6,670 nt of DNA from Bacteroidia bacterium (GTDB taxonomy: Bacteria; Bacteroidota; Bacteroidia; NS11-12g; UBA955), in assembly GCA_023254645.1 (NCBI GenBank), contig JALRLA010000223.1, forward strand, positions 1 through 6,670, in the 5' to 3' direction. Positions within the stretch are counted from its first letter, which is position 1; each line of letters opens with the position of its first letter. The translations under genes were made by a program, and so were the position numbers. Positions 1 through 6,209 of this stretch are shown in pieces. Under the pieces are notes generated by a model. The model saw only the letters and a program-made list of their open reading frames with translations. It did not search any database and was not told the origin of the DNA.

Positions 1-44
1 ATCATGACCACTTGATGCATGAATTTCAGCGTAACTTGTTTTAA
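1..44 (+). CDS. Possible 3' end of a rightward gene (very weak)
   Basis: Reading from base 3, an open frame gives HDHLMHEFQRNLF and then a TAA at 42-44. It would converge on the minus-strand gene that ends at base 66, leaving a 21-bp gap. The residue mix looks protein-like, but 13 codons cannot prove coding. The opposite strand also has a short open stretch starting with ATG at 20-18 (MHQVVM, running off the edge), so a second leftward gene is an alternative. No function can be assigned. Confidence 0.22.
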   Translation, partial: HDHLMHEFQRNLF

Positions 45-65
45 TTTTATTGTCTAAAAGTGCTT

Positions 66-2267
66 TTACAATTTCTTTTTGATGGGAGCACAATCCTCAA
101 CCGGTACCGCCAGCTTCAATTTCAAGGCTTCTACTTCGCTCTTCAAGCGATCTCGTTCTGCCTCAACGGCTCCCAGTGACTTCAAGCATTCATCGCTGCG
201 ATTTTGGCAAGATGCCAAATCAGAAACGGCGCGATCCCTTTCGCTACGGGCTTTTGACAATTCAGCCGTCAAGGTTTGGTTTTTCTTCTGCTCAATGGCC
301 AAGAAGCTATCCAGCAAACGCGTTTGCTCCTCACATCCAGAACCAGAGGCCTGCTTCAAACGATCCAATTCAAACTGCAAACGATCGCGATCTTGTTCCA
401 GGCCATCAGCCCTGTTTTTGGCTTCTTCTGCACTTATTTCCGCTTTCTTGCGCTTGTCTTCTTCTTGCTTCAAAGCTTCATCGCAGCGTTTCTTCTCCTC
501 CAACCATTGGTCTTGCAAGTCCTTGTTGCGCTTTTGCTCTTTGGCTAATTCGGCCTCAACAGCAGCCAATTTCTTCTTCGTGTCTTCCAAGACACGATCT
601 TCGAGGGGATCAACTGGACTAACAGGGGCCTCTTTGTAGATCGTATCTCGAACGAGTTTTACTGTTTCGATGCGCAGGGTATCGATGCGGTACTCACTGT
701 TGGTATATACAGTATCTCGAAGGGTCTGTACGCGATCTACATAGACCGTATCGCAAGCTTTGTTTGAATCAGAAGGATTCTGATCATAGGTGGGCTCTAT
801 ATAGGTTTCCTCGTACCAGGGCAAACAATCACCCAATTTGGAACGAACACCAAAATAGAAATTTGCACCTCCCATGGTTTTGCCCGTTTGCCAGTTTTTG
901 TAACCGACCAAATTATCACTTCCCAAGGTCAAGGGGCCTATTCGAACATAGGCTCCCACTTGAAGGTTTTGGTATTGGTTGGTCAAACTGACCGGAAAGC
1001 CGTATTCCAAGCGTTCCGATTGGTGGCGGGGAACCACGCTGAAATAAGAAGCACGGTGCAATCCGCTGGAGTTAACCGCCTTCAAATCTTGGGTCCAGTA
1101 CGCTCCAATGTGCCAGTGAAATGGAACATTCTCTCCTGACAATCCGTAACGTTGCAATCGCTTATCAAACTGCATGTTCAATGCAGCTGGAGTATAACTG
1201 ATAAAACCCGGATCAGTCTCCGCATTGTTGCCCACAAAAACCGTATACCCCAATGTACTGAATCGCTCATCGGGACCGCTGATGACCGTGGGCTGATAGG
1301 TCAAGCTACTACCCTGACGATTCAATGATTGGGACTCGCCGTCGTACCAAATCAAACCTAGGTCGGTCAAGGAAGCGCCGAACTTCCATACATATTGCTG
1401 TTGTTCTTCCCAATCGCAAGGGCTCAAAAAGTCGAATTTTCGAGCAGCATTGGGTCGGTATTCGTACACAAAACCCAAATCAACACCCATACCTGCCCCG
1501 TAGGGAATTCTGAAATTCAAGCCCCAAGGCCCGGCCAACGTGGTAGAAGCCGAAGCATCATCGGTATACTGAAGACGCAAGCGAACATCTTGGGCATCGG
1601 CCGTTACGGAATTGCCCACTTGAGTCATGTTCAACAGATTCACAGCCGTTCCGTTCAAGCTGGCCGCTCCCATCCCTATGATGAACTTGGGTGTCACTCC
1701 CCAGCGATAAGCGCGGGTGCGTTGGGCCAAACTTCGGGCCGACCAACCATCTGACCATGCCCCAGACTCTCCACTGAAGGAGAAGAACCATTCTTGGTAT
1801 TGGTCCGTATTGATGGAAAAAGCGCCCTGACTCAAAGAATTGAAATCGGTGACGGAACCGCCGTTGCGCAGCAACAAGGCCCAGTTTTCACTGACTCCAT
1901 TCAAACTCAATCCACTGAGCGCTTTGACCCCAAAGCCAAAACTAGCACGAGGGCCTATAGGCAGAAAAAAAGATGGGCCATAAACCTCATTCATGGCATT
2001 CATTCGTTGGAACCCGTTACGAGGATTAGGAGCATTCCAGGTTTGATCCAAATTCATGTCAAACTCAGGGCTCAAGGCCAAACTTCCTCCCCACCAATTG
2101 AAGTAAGCCCGATTCCCCAAACTGCTTCGGGTTAAGGCAGGGTTTAGCGAATAGGCATATGGCGTATTCAAATCACCCACCACAAGGCCCATGGGGTGTT
2201 GGGCCATCAATGCCAAGGGCGACAACAAAATCAGAGCTGCGGCCAGAACGATTCGTTTCATGTTCAT
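66..2267 (-). CDS. Exported outer-membrane barrel protein (DUF5723-like) with C-terminal coiled coil
   Basis: This 733-residue protein is probably an outer-membrane protein of unknown role. Residues 1-22 form a Sec signal peptide: MNMKR, a hydrophobic core, then LMA before Gln23. Residues 23 to about 480 are rich in aromatic and Gly residues in alternating strand-like patterns, with an early SLNPAL motif (40-45) typical of Bacteroidota DUF5723/FadL-like barrels. Residues 505-544 carry four DT-containing repeats (DTVY, DTVY, DTLR, DTIY) spaced 11-12 residues apart. Residues 550-555 are a Pro-rich linker. Residues 556 to about 720 are a highly charged Lys/Glu/Arg coiled coil, ending VEDCAPIKKKL. 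No OmpA-like peptidoglycan-binding domain follows, although in other Bacteroidota proteins such repeats often precede one. Five cysteines (595, 645, 687, 694, 726) lie in or after the coiled coil. The start at 2267 is the first Met; Met3 at 2261 is an equally possible start and leaves the signal peptide intact. The gene is divergent from sppA and stands alone here. The DUF5723 assignment is from recalled family features, not a search. Confidence 0.85.
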   Translation of the reverse strand: MNMKRIVLAAALILLSPLALMAQHPMGLVVGDLNTPYAYSLNPALTRSSLGNRAYFNWWGGSLALSPEFDMNLDQTWNAPNPRNGFQRMNAMNEVYGPSFFLPIGPRASFGFGVKALSGLSLNGVSENWALLLRNGGSVTDFNSLSQGAFSINTDQYQEWFFSFSGESGAWSDGWSARSLAQRTRAYRWGVTPKFIIGMGAASLNGTAVNLLNMTQVGNSVTADAQDVRLRLQYTDDASASTTLAGPWGLNFRIPYGAGMGVDLGFVYEYRPNAARKFDFLSPCDWEEQQQYVWKFGASLTDLGLIWYDGESQSLNRQGSSLTYQPTVISGPDERFSTLGYTVFVGNNAETDPGFISYTPAALNMQFDKRLQRYGLSGENVPFHWHIGAYWTQDLKAVNSSGLHRASYFSVVPRHQSERLEYGFPVSLTNQYQNLQVGAYVRIGPLTLGSDNLVGYKNWQTGKTMGGANFYFGVRSKLGDCLPWYEETYIEPTYDQNPSDSNKACDTVYVDRVQTLRDTVYTNSEYRIDTLRIETVKLVRDTIYKEAPVSPVDPLEDRVLEDTKKKLAAVEAELAKEQKRNKDLQDQWLEEKKRCDEALKQEEDKRKKAEISAEEAKNRADGLEQDRDRLQFELDRLKQASGSGCEEQTRLLDSFLAIEQKKNQTLTAELSKARSERDRAVSDLASCQNRSDECLKSLGAVEAERDRLKSEVEALKLKLAVPVEDCAPIKKKL

Positions 2268-2277
2268 AGTAGTAGGC

Positions 2278-2285
2278 CAAAATTA
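2278..2285 (-). promoter_or_regulatory. Bacteroidota -7 promoter element for the barrel/coiled-coil gene
   Basis: Read on the minus strand these bases are TAATTTTG, a perfect match to the Bacteroidota sigma-ABfr -7 consensus TAnnTTTG. Ten bases separate it from the ATG at 2267, so the transcript would have a leader of only a few bases. I see no clear TTTG-type -33 box at the usual spacing, and AT-rich DNA can match this short motif by chance. Confidence 0.5.
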
Positions 2286-2360
2286 ATGAAACTTAGGGCC
2301 GTTTAACCCTTGACGAATGATGTTTAACGACAAAAAACATGGGCTTGACCAATGGGCGAT

Positions 2361-2368
2361 TAATTTCG
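2361..2368 (+). promoter_or_regulatory. Weak candidate -7 element for sppA
   Basis: TAATTTCG differs from the TAnnTTTG consensus at one position. It lies only four bases before the sppA ATG, which would make the transcript essentially leaderless. It sits inside the 2355-2370 inverted repeat. A TTGAC at 2345-2349 is only 13 bases upstream of its TA, too close for a normal -33 box. The true sppA promoter may be elsewhere in the gap. Confidence 0.25.
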
Positions 2369-2372
2369 CCGT

Positions 2373-4154
2373 ATGTGGTCGTTTGTAAAACGGGTTTTGG
2401 TCAGTGCTTTGGGCACTTTTATTGGACTGGGTTTATTGGCTTTGGTACTGGTCGGAATTGTCGCTGGCATTTCGGCCTCTGAAGACGAGCCCATTGATCT
2501 AGGCAACACGCCTCACATTTTGAATATAGATCTGAGCAACGGAATCGCAGAACGCAACGAATCTGACCCTGTTTTGGATCTCATTTCCAATTCCAAAAAC
2601 CAACCCTTGGGCATTCACCAGTGGTCATTGTTGCTGAAAAACGCGGCGAAAGACCCCAACATTTCGGGCATTTGGTTGAATTGCGGCAATTACTCCGGCG
2701 CATGGGCCCAAGCACGCGAATTCAGAGAACTTCTGAAAACCTTTCAGTTGAGTGGCAAACCCATCTATGCCCACTCGTTTATGTTCTCCGAGGCCGGTCT
2801 TTACCTAGCAAGCATTGCCGATGTAGTTTCACTCAACCCCAAGGGAATGGTTGAATTCAATGGAATGGCTAGCCAAATCATCATGTACAAAGGCCTTTTG
2901 GACAAAATGGGCATTGATGTACAAGTGTTCAAAGTTGGTCAGTTCAAAGGAGCCGTAGAACCCTTTATCAACGAGGAGTTATCTGAGCCTAACAGGGCTC
3001 AAATCAACCGATACCTCAGCGAGTTGTACAAAACCCAAATCCAGGACATGGCCCTCAGCCGCCATCGCAGCTTTGAGGAATTCTGGGCTTTGGCTATGTC
3101 AGGAAATACTCCCTTTCCTGAACAGGCCCGCCAACAGGGATTGGTCGACACATTGGAATACGAAGACCAGGCCAAGCGCCACTTTCAATCACGCTTGTAC
3201 CCTGGTGAATTGGCAAAATATGGCTCTTTGTCTAATGCTGAAGATTTACCTGAGGTTACGGCCAGCGATTATTGGAAAAGCTTTGACCATTACCATTATA
3301 GCGCTGACAAAATCGCCATTCTATACGCCGAAGGAGATATCGTCATGGGCAAAGGAAGCAGCGATCAAATCGGCGACGAATCCTTTATCAAAGAAATTCG
3401 CGAATTGGCAAAAAATGAATCCATCAAAGCCGTCGTTCTTCGCATCAACAGCCCAGGAGGAAGCAGCTTTGCCTCTGACTTGATTGCCCATGAATTGGCC
3501 GAGTTGAAACGCAAAAAGCCGCTAATCGTCAGTTTTTCCAACGTCAGTGCAAGCGGCGGATACTACCTATCCTGCATGGCTGACAGCATTTTTGCTCAGC
3601 CCAATTCCATCACGGGTTCCATTGGCGTGTTTGCCTTGATACCCAACAGTTCCAAGTTGTACAAAGAGACATTGGGTTTGTCGTATGAAACCGTCGAATT
3701 GGGCCAAGAATCGGTGCTATTCCGACCCGATAAGCCCCTAAGCCCTGGTCAACAAGCTCTGATGCAGCAAAGTGTCGATCGCATTTACTCCGACTTCACC
3801 CAATGGGTGTCCAAGGGACGCCAAATACCGTTAGACTCCATTCTAGCTTGGGCACAAGGGCGCGTTTACGCCGGCACAGATGCGTTGCAACTGGGTTTGA
3901 TTGATGGCTATGGCGGTCTAGACAGAAGTTTGCAGTCGGCCCAAAGAATGGCCAAACTCAAGGATTATCAGATTCAAGAATTCCCCGTTAAAAAGTCTGT
4001 TTTCGAACTCTTGATTGAAGGCGAAATGAATTCCTCTTTGCAATCCTACATGTGGTCAAAACTGGGCCTAGAGGCTGAATTATTGAAAGATGCCACCTCG
4101 GTACAGCACTTGTTCGGCGTACAATCTCGCCTGCCTTGGTCGATGCCCAATTGA
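2373..4154 (+). CDS. sppA: Signal peptide peptidase SppA, 67-kDa tandem-domain type (S49 serine protease)
   Basis: This membrane-anchored serine protease cuts leftover signal peptides after preprotein processing, acting at the outer face of the inner membrane. At 593 residues it is close to the long E. coli form (618) and carries both S49 domains. Residues 8-32 are a single hydrophobic membrane anchor. The N-terminal domain (about 47-280) holds GQFKGAVEPF at 190-199, with the general-base Lys192 (equivalent to E. coli Lys209). The C-terminal domain (about 312-530) holds RINSPGGS at 357-364, the oxyanion-hole loop, then SASGGYY at 392-398 with the nucleophile Ser394 (equivalent to E. coli Ser409), then TGSIGVF at 414-420. 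The Ser/Lys dyad is therefore complete and the enzyme should be active. The start is the first ATG, just before the anchor, with no Shine-Dalgarno. It is divergent from the barrel gene and 76 bp upstream of tetR on the same strand. Readthrough into the efflux operon is possible because no terminator is visible between them. Confidence 0.96.
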   Translation: MWSFVKRVLVSALGTFIGLGLLALVLVGIVAGISASEDEPIDLGNTPHILNIDLSNGIAERNESDPVLDLISNSKNQPLGIHQWSLLLKNAAKDPNISGIWLNCGNYSGAWAQAREFRELLKTFQLSGKPIYAHSFMFSEAGLYLASIADVVSLNPKGMVEFNGMASQIIMYKGLLDKMGIDVQVFKVGQFKGAVEPFINEELSEPNRAQINRYLSELYKTQIQDMALSRHRSFEEFWALAMSGNTPFPEQARQQGLVDTLEYEDQAKRHFQSRLYPGELAKYGSLSNAEDLPEVTASDYWKSFDHYHYSADKIAILYAEGDIVMGKGSSDQIGDESFIKEIRELAKNESIKAVVLRINSPGGSSFASDLIAHELAELKRKKPLIVSFSNVSASGGYYLSCMADSIFAQPNSITGSIGVFALIPNSSKLYKETLGLSYETVELGQESVLFRPDKPLSPGQQALMQQSVDRIYSDFTQWVSKGRQIPLDSILAWAQGRVYAGTDALQLGLIDGYGGLDRSLQSAQRMAKLKDYQIQEFPVKKSVFELLIEGEMNSSLQSYMWSKLGLEAELLKDATSVQHLFGVQSRLPWSMPN

Positions 4155-4158
4155 CCTT

Positions 4159-4166
4159 TGTCGACA
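4159..4166. repeat. 8-bp perfect palindrome abutting the candidate operator
   Basis: TGTCGACA is fully self-complementary and directly touches the left end of the larger palindrome at 4167. It has no loop, so it is not a hairpin. It could be a half of a larger binding region or chance. Confidence 0.3.
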
Positions 4167-4196
4167 TGGAAACTTTTAATGTGTAAATAGTTTCCA
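4167..4196. promoter_or_regulatory. Candidate TetR operator: 30-bp imperfect palindrome
   Basis: Arms TGGAAAC (4167-4173) and GTTTCCA (4190-4196) are perfect inverted repeats. Pairing continues inward with gaps, so 11 of 15 symmetric positions match around a centre at 4181/4182. The site ends 17 bases before the -7 element at 4214-4221, placing its right arm at the expected -33 box of the tetR-efflux promoter. Length, symmetry and position all suit an operator for the adjacent TetR regulator, which in this family usually represses its own operon. An RNA hairpin ending sppA is the alternative, but the loop would be long and no T-run follows. Confidence 0.55.
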
Positions 4197-4213
4197 ATAG
4201 CCTTTGAAATAAC

Positions 4214-4221
4214 TACCTTTG
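4214..4221 (+). promoter_or_regulatory. Bacteroidota -7 promoter element for the tetR-efflux operon
   Basis: TACCTTTG is a perfect match to TAnnTTTG. It lies nine bases before the ATG at 4231 and 18 before the in-frame ATG at 4240. The expected -33 position falls on the right arm of the palindrome at 4190-4196, which contains TTT but no clean TTG. The TTG at 4219-4221 is part of this element, which argues against using it as a start codon. Confidence 0.6.
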
Positions 4222-4230
4222 CGGCGCTTT

Positions 4231-4860
4231 ATGGAAGTAATGGCGCGCATACAATCAACAGCAGAACGGCTTTTCAACCGTTTTGGTATTCGCAGCGTCA
4301 CTATGGATGATGTCGCCAAAGAGATCTCCATCTCCAAAAAAACGCTGTACAAGCACTATCCTGACAAGAATGAATTGGTGCGCAGCACGGTTCAAAAAAT
4401 GCTGGACCGAATGTCCAAACAATTCACTGTCATTCTCGCCAAGGAGCCCAACCCTATTCTTCAACTTCACGCCATCTCCCGATTCATGATCGACATGTTG
4501 GAACACATGAATCCCAGCATGATGTATGATTTGGAAAAGTACCATAGGGATTGCTTTGACCTCTTTGTTGAACACAGGGAGAGGCATGCGCTCCAAAACG
4601 CAATCAGCAACTTGAAGGCAGGAAAATTACAGGGCCTGTATAGAGAAGACTTGGACAACGACATCATTGCTCGTGCTTTCTATGCTATGATGTTCAACCT
4701 TTTAGGACCCCAAGAATCCTCCTACCAACACCAGGTTGAGAGCAAAAAGCAACTGGTCAATTCACTCATACAGTACCATCTACATGGCATATGTACCGTA
4801 AAAGGCTTAGCCATGGTTCAAACCATCAATTGGAATCAGACAATCACCCATGAACAATAA
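4231..4860 (+). CDS. TetR/AcrR-family transcriptional repressor of the downstream efflux operon
   Basis: This 209-residue protein has normal TetR length. Residues 5-50 form the N-terminal DNA-binding domain: ARIQSTAERLFNRFGIRSVT, then a helix-turn-helix at about 26-45 (DDVAKEISISKKTLYKHYPD) ending in the family's typical LY-H-Y-K-EL pattern. The rest is helical and variable, as expected for ligand binding and dimerisation, so the inducer cannot be read off. The start is taken as ATG 4231; ATG 4240 is also good. A TTG at 4219 in the same frame is rejected because it lies in the -7 promoter element. The 3' end overlaps the TolC-family gene by 11 bp, so the two are cotranscribed and probably translationally coupled. 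Location at the head of a pump operon with a palindrome upstream suggests an autorepressing efflux regulator relieved by a pump substrate; that role is inference. Confidence 0.93.
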   Translation: MEVMARIQSTAERLFNRFGIRSVTMDDVAKEISISKKTLYKHYPDKNELVRSTVQKMLDRMSKQFTVILAKEPNPILQLHAISRFMIDMLEHMNPSMMYDLEKYHRDCFDLFVEHRERHALQNAISNLKAGKLQGLYREDLDNDIIARAFYAMMFNLLGPQESSYQHQVESKKQLVNSLIQYHLHGICTVKGLAMVQTINWNQTITHEQ

Positions 4861-6196
4861 AATTTTCAGCTTGCTGGCCCTTTGTGGCCTAACCGGATTC
4901 GGTATGGCACAAAGCAGCTTCAGTTTAGACGAAGCCATCGCTTACGGCAAATCGCACAACACGGCCTACATGAATGCAGGCCATGATGTGGCCATCGCCC
5001 AAGAAACAGTCAATCAAACCTTGGCCCTAGGCTTGCCCCAGATTTCTGCCACTGGCAATTACCAGCAGTACTTGACCGTTCCTGGATCTTGGATCAAGAA
5101 TTCATTTTCTACCCAACCTGGCGCACCAGAATACATTTTCCTCCAATTCCAACAAGCCTACACCTCTTCGGCCAATCTATCGGTCAATCAATTGATTTTC
5201 GATGGAACCTATTTTGTTGGATTAAAGGCCTCCAAAGAATTTGTCAACTTGAGTCAACTCCAGGAGAATTTGAGCGAACAAAGCCTAAAATCTTCCATTA
5301 CCAAGGCCTATATCTTGGTTGCTAGCCTTCAAAAGAACCAGGAATTCATTCAAGCCAACAAAGCCATCATCAATCAAAGCTTGCAAGAAATGCGAGCCCT
5401 TAACAAAGAGGGATTCACCGAATCTTTGGATGTACAGCGCTTGGAATTGAATTACCGCAACATCGTTTTGCAGGAAGAGAAGCTAAATATGGGGATTGCC
5501 ATGGCTTTGAACGCCCTCAAATTGCAAATGGGATACCCCATGAACGAAGGGCTCAGCATTAGCCTTAATTTGGAAGAATTGAACAACAGCATGAGCAGCA
5601 TCGATGCCGAGCTCAACAACTTCAATCCTAGCACACGCTTGGAGTATCAATTGTTGAACCAGGGCATCATGCTCAACGAAATGGACAAAAAGCGCTACCA
5701 AATGGGTTACATTCCTCAATTGGTCGGCTTTTACCAGCACCAAGAAACCACCCAACGACCCGAATTCAACTTTTTCCAATCAAACCTGACTCCAAACAAC
5801 AATTGGGTTCCCTCTAATGCCATTGGTTTGAGCATGCGTTTGACCTTGTTTGACGGATTGAAAACACCGGCCAAACTTCGTGAAATTGACCACAAAATTG
5901 AAAAAGGCCAAAACGACCTTAACCAGTTTGAGAATGCGGCTTGGTTGCAGTATCAGAACGCCAAGCGGAGCTATGAATTGAACTTGACACAAGCTGAAAT
6001 CCAAAAAGAGAGTTTGGATTTGGCGCAAGACATATACAACAAATCCTTGCTGAAATTCAAAGAGGGCGTGGGTTCTTCACTCGAAGTGACCCAAGCTGAA
6101 ACCGAATTAAAAACGGCACAAAACAATTACCTCAATGCCATTTACGACTTGGTCTTGTCCAAAGTCGATCTCAAAACCGCCTACGGCTCCCTATAA
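4850..6196 (+). CDS. TolC-family outer-membrane efflux protein (OEP)
   Basis: This is the outer-membrane channel of a tripartite export pump. It should trimerise into a barrel plus a periplasmic helical tunnel that docks on the adaptor encoded next. Residues 1-20 are a signal peptide (MNNK, hydrophobic core, GMA) cut before Gln21. Cys12 lies inside the hydrophobic core after Leu and is not a lipobox. The family's internal duplication is visible. LPQISATGNYQ (62-72) pairs with IPQLVGFYQHQ (288-298). SVNQLIFDGTYFVGLKASK (111-129) pairs with SMRLTLFDGLKTPAKLRE (328-345). KEGFTESLDVQRLE (186-199) pairs with KEGVGSSLEVTQAE (404-417). Length (448) is normal for the family. Translation starts inside the tetR 3' end, and 13 bp separate its stop from the adaptor start. 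The substrate cannot be predicted. Confidence 0.95.
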   Translation: MNNKIFSLLALCGLTGFGMAQSSFSLDEAIAYGKSHNTAYMNAGHDVAIAQETVNQTLALGLPQISATGNYQQYLTVPGSWIKNSFSTQPGAPEYIFLQFQQAYTSSANLSVNQLIFDGTYFVGLKASKEFVNLSQLQENLSEQSLKSSITKAYILVASLQKNQEFIQANKAIINQSLQEMRALNKEGFTESLDVQRLELNYRNIVLQEEKLNMGIAMALNALKLQMGYPMNEGLSISLNLEELNNSMSSIDAELNNFNPSTRLEYQLLNQGIMLNEMDKKRYQMGYIPQLVGFYQHQETTQRPEFNFFQSNLTPNNNWVPSNAIGLSMRLTLFDGLKTPAKLREIDHKIEKGQNDLNQFENAAWLQYQNAKRSYELNLTQAEIQKESLDLAQDIYNKSLLKFKEGVGSSLEVTQAETELKTAQNNYLNAIYDLVLSKVDLKTAYGSL

Positions 6197-6209
6197 ACCA
6201 GACCCATCC

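Larger units (their letters stand above)
2268..2372. promoter_or_regulatory. Divergent intergenic promoter region with small repeats
   Basis: This 105-bp gap between two divergent start codons must hold both promoters. It contains the direct repeat GTTTAAC at 2301-2307 and 2322-2328, with starts 21 bp apart (about two helical turns). A second direct pair is TTGACGAATG (2310-2319) and TTGACCAATG (2345-2354), 9 of 10 identical. An inverted repeat, GGCGA/TCGCC with a six-base centre, lies at 2355-2370, directly before the sppA ATG. Any of these could be protein-binding sites, but the motifs are short and none matches an operator I recognise. Confidence 0.6.

Noticed and set aside
55..68. TAAAAG-TG-CTTTTA as a terminator of the barrel gene
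   Set aside because: The stem is AT-rich with a two-base loop, too small to form, and it overlaps the stop codon with no following T-run in the minus direction.
79..639. Long plus-strand open frame opposite the coiled-coil region
   Set aside because: It is the antisense of the Lys/Glu-rich coiled coil, giving a Ser/Phe/Arg-rich low-complexity product with no domain. The minus-strand gene has a signal peptide, ordered domains and a promoter element.
2345..2368. TTGACC plus TAATTT as a sigma-70-like sppA promoter
   Set aside because: Only 13 bases separate the TTGAC pentamer from the TA of the -7-like box, too short for either sigma-70 or Bacteroidota promoters.
4219..4230. TTG start adding MRRF to the TetR protein
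   Set aside because: The TTG is part of the TACCTTTG promoter element, so it would lie upstream of the transcription start. ATG starts at 4231 and 4240 keep the whole DNA-binding domain.
4255..4596. Minus-strand open frame inside tetR
   Set aside because: It is antisense to a clear TetR helix-turn-helix domain, shows no recognisable domain and has no promoter or gene context.
4881..4890. Cys12 of the TolC-family protein as a lipobox cysteine
   Set aside because: It is preceded by Leu rather than Gly/Ala/Ser at -1 and lies within the hydrophobic core; a standard cleavage site GMA-Q follows at residue 20.
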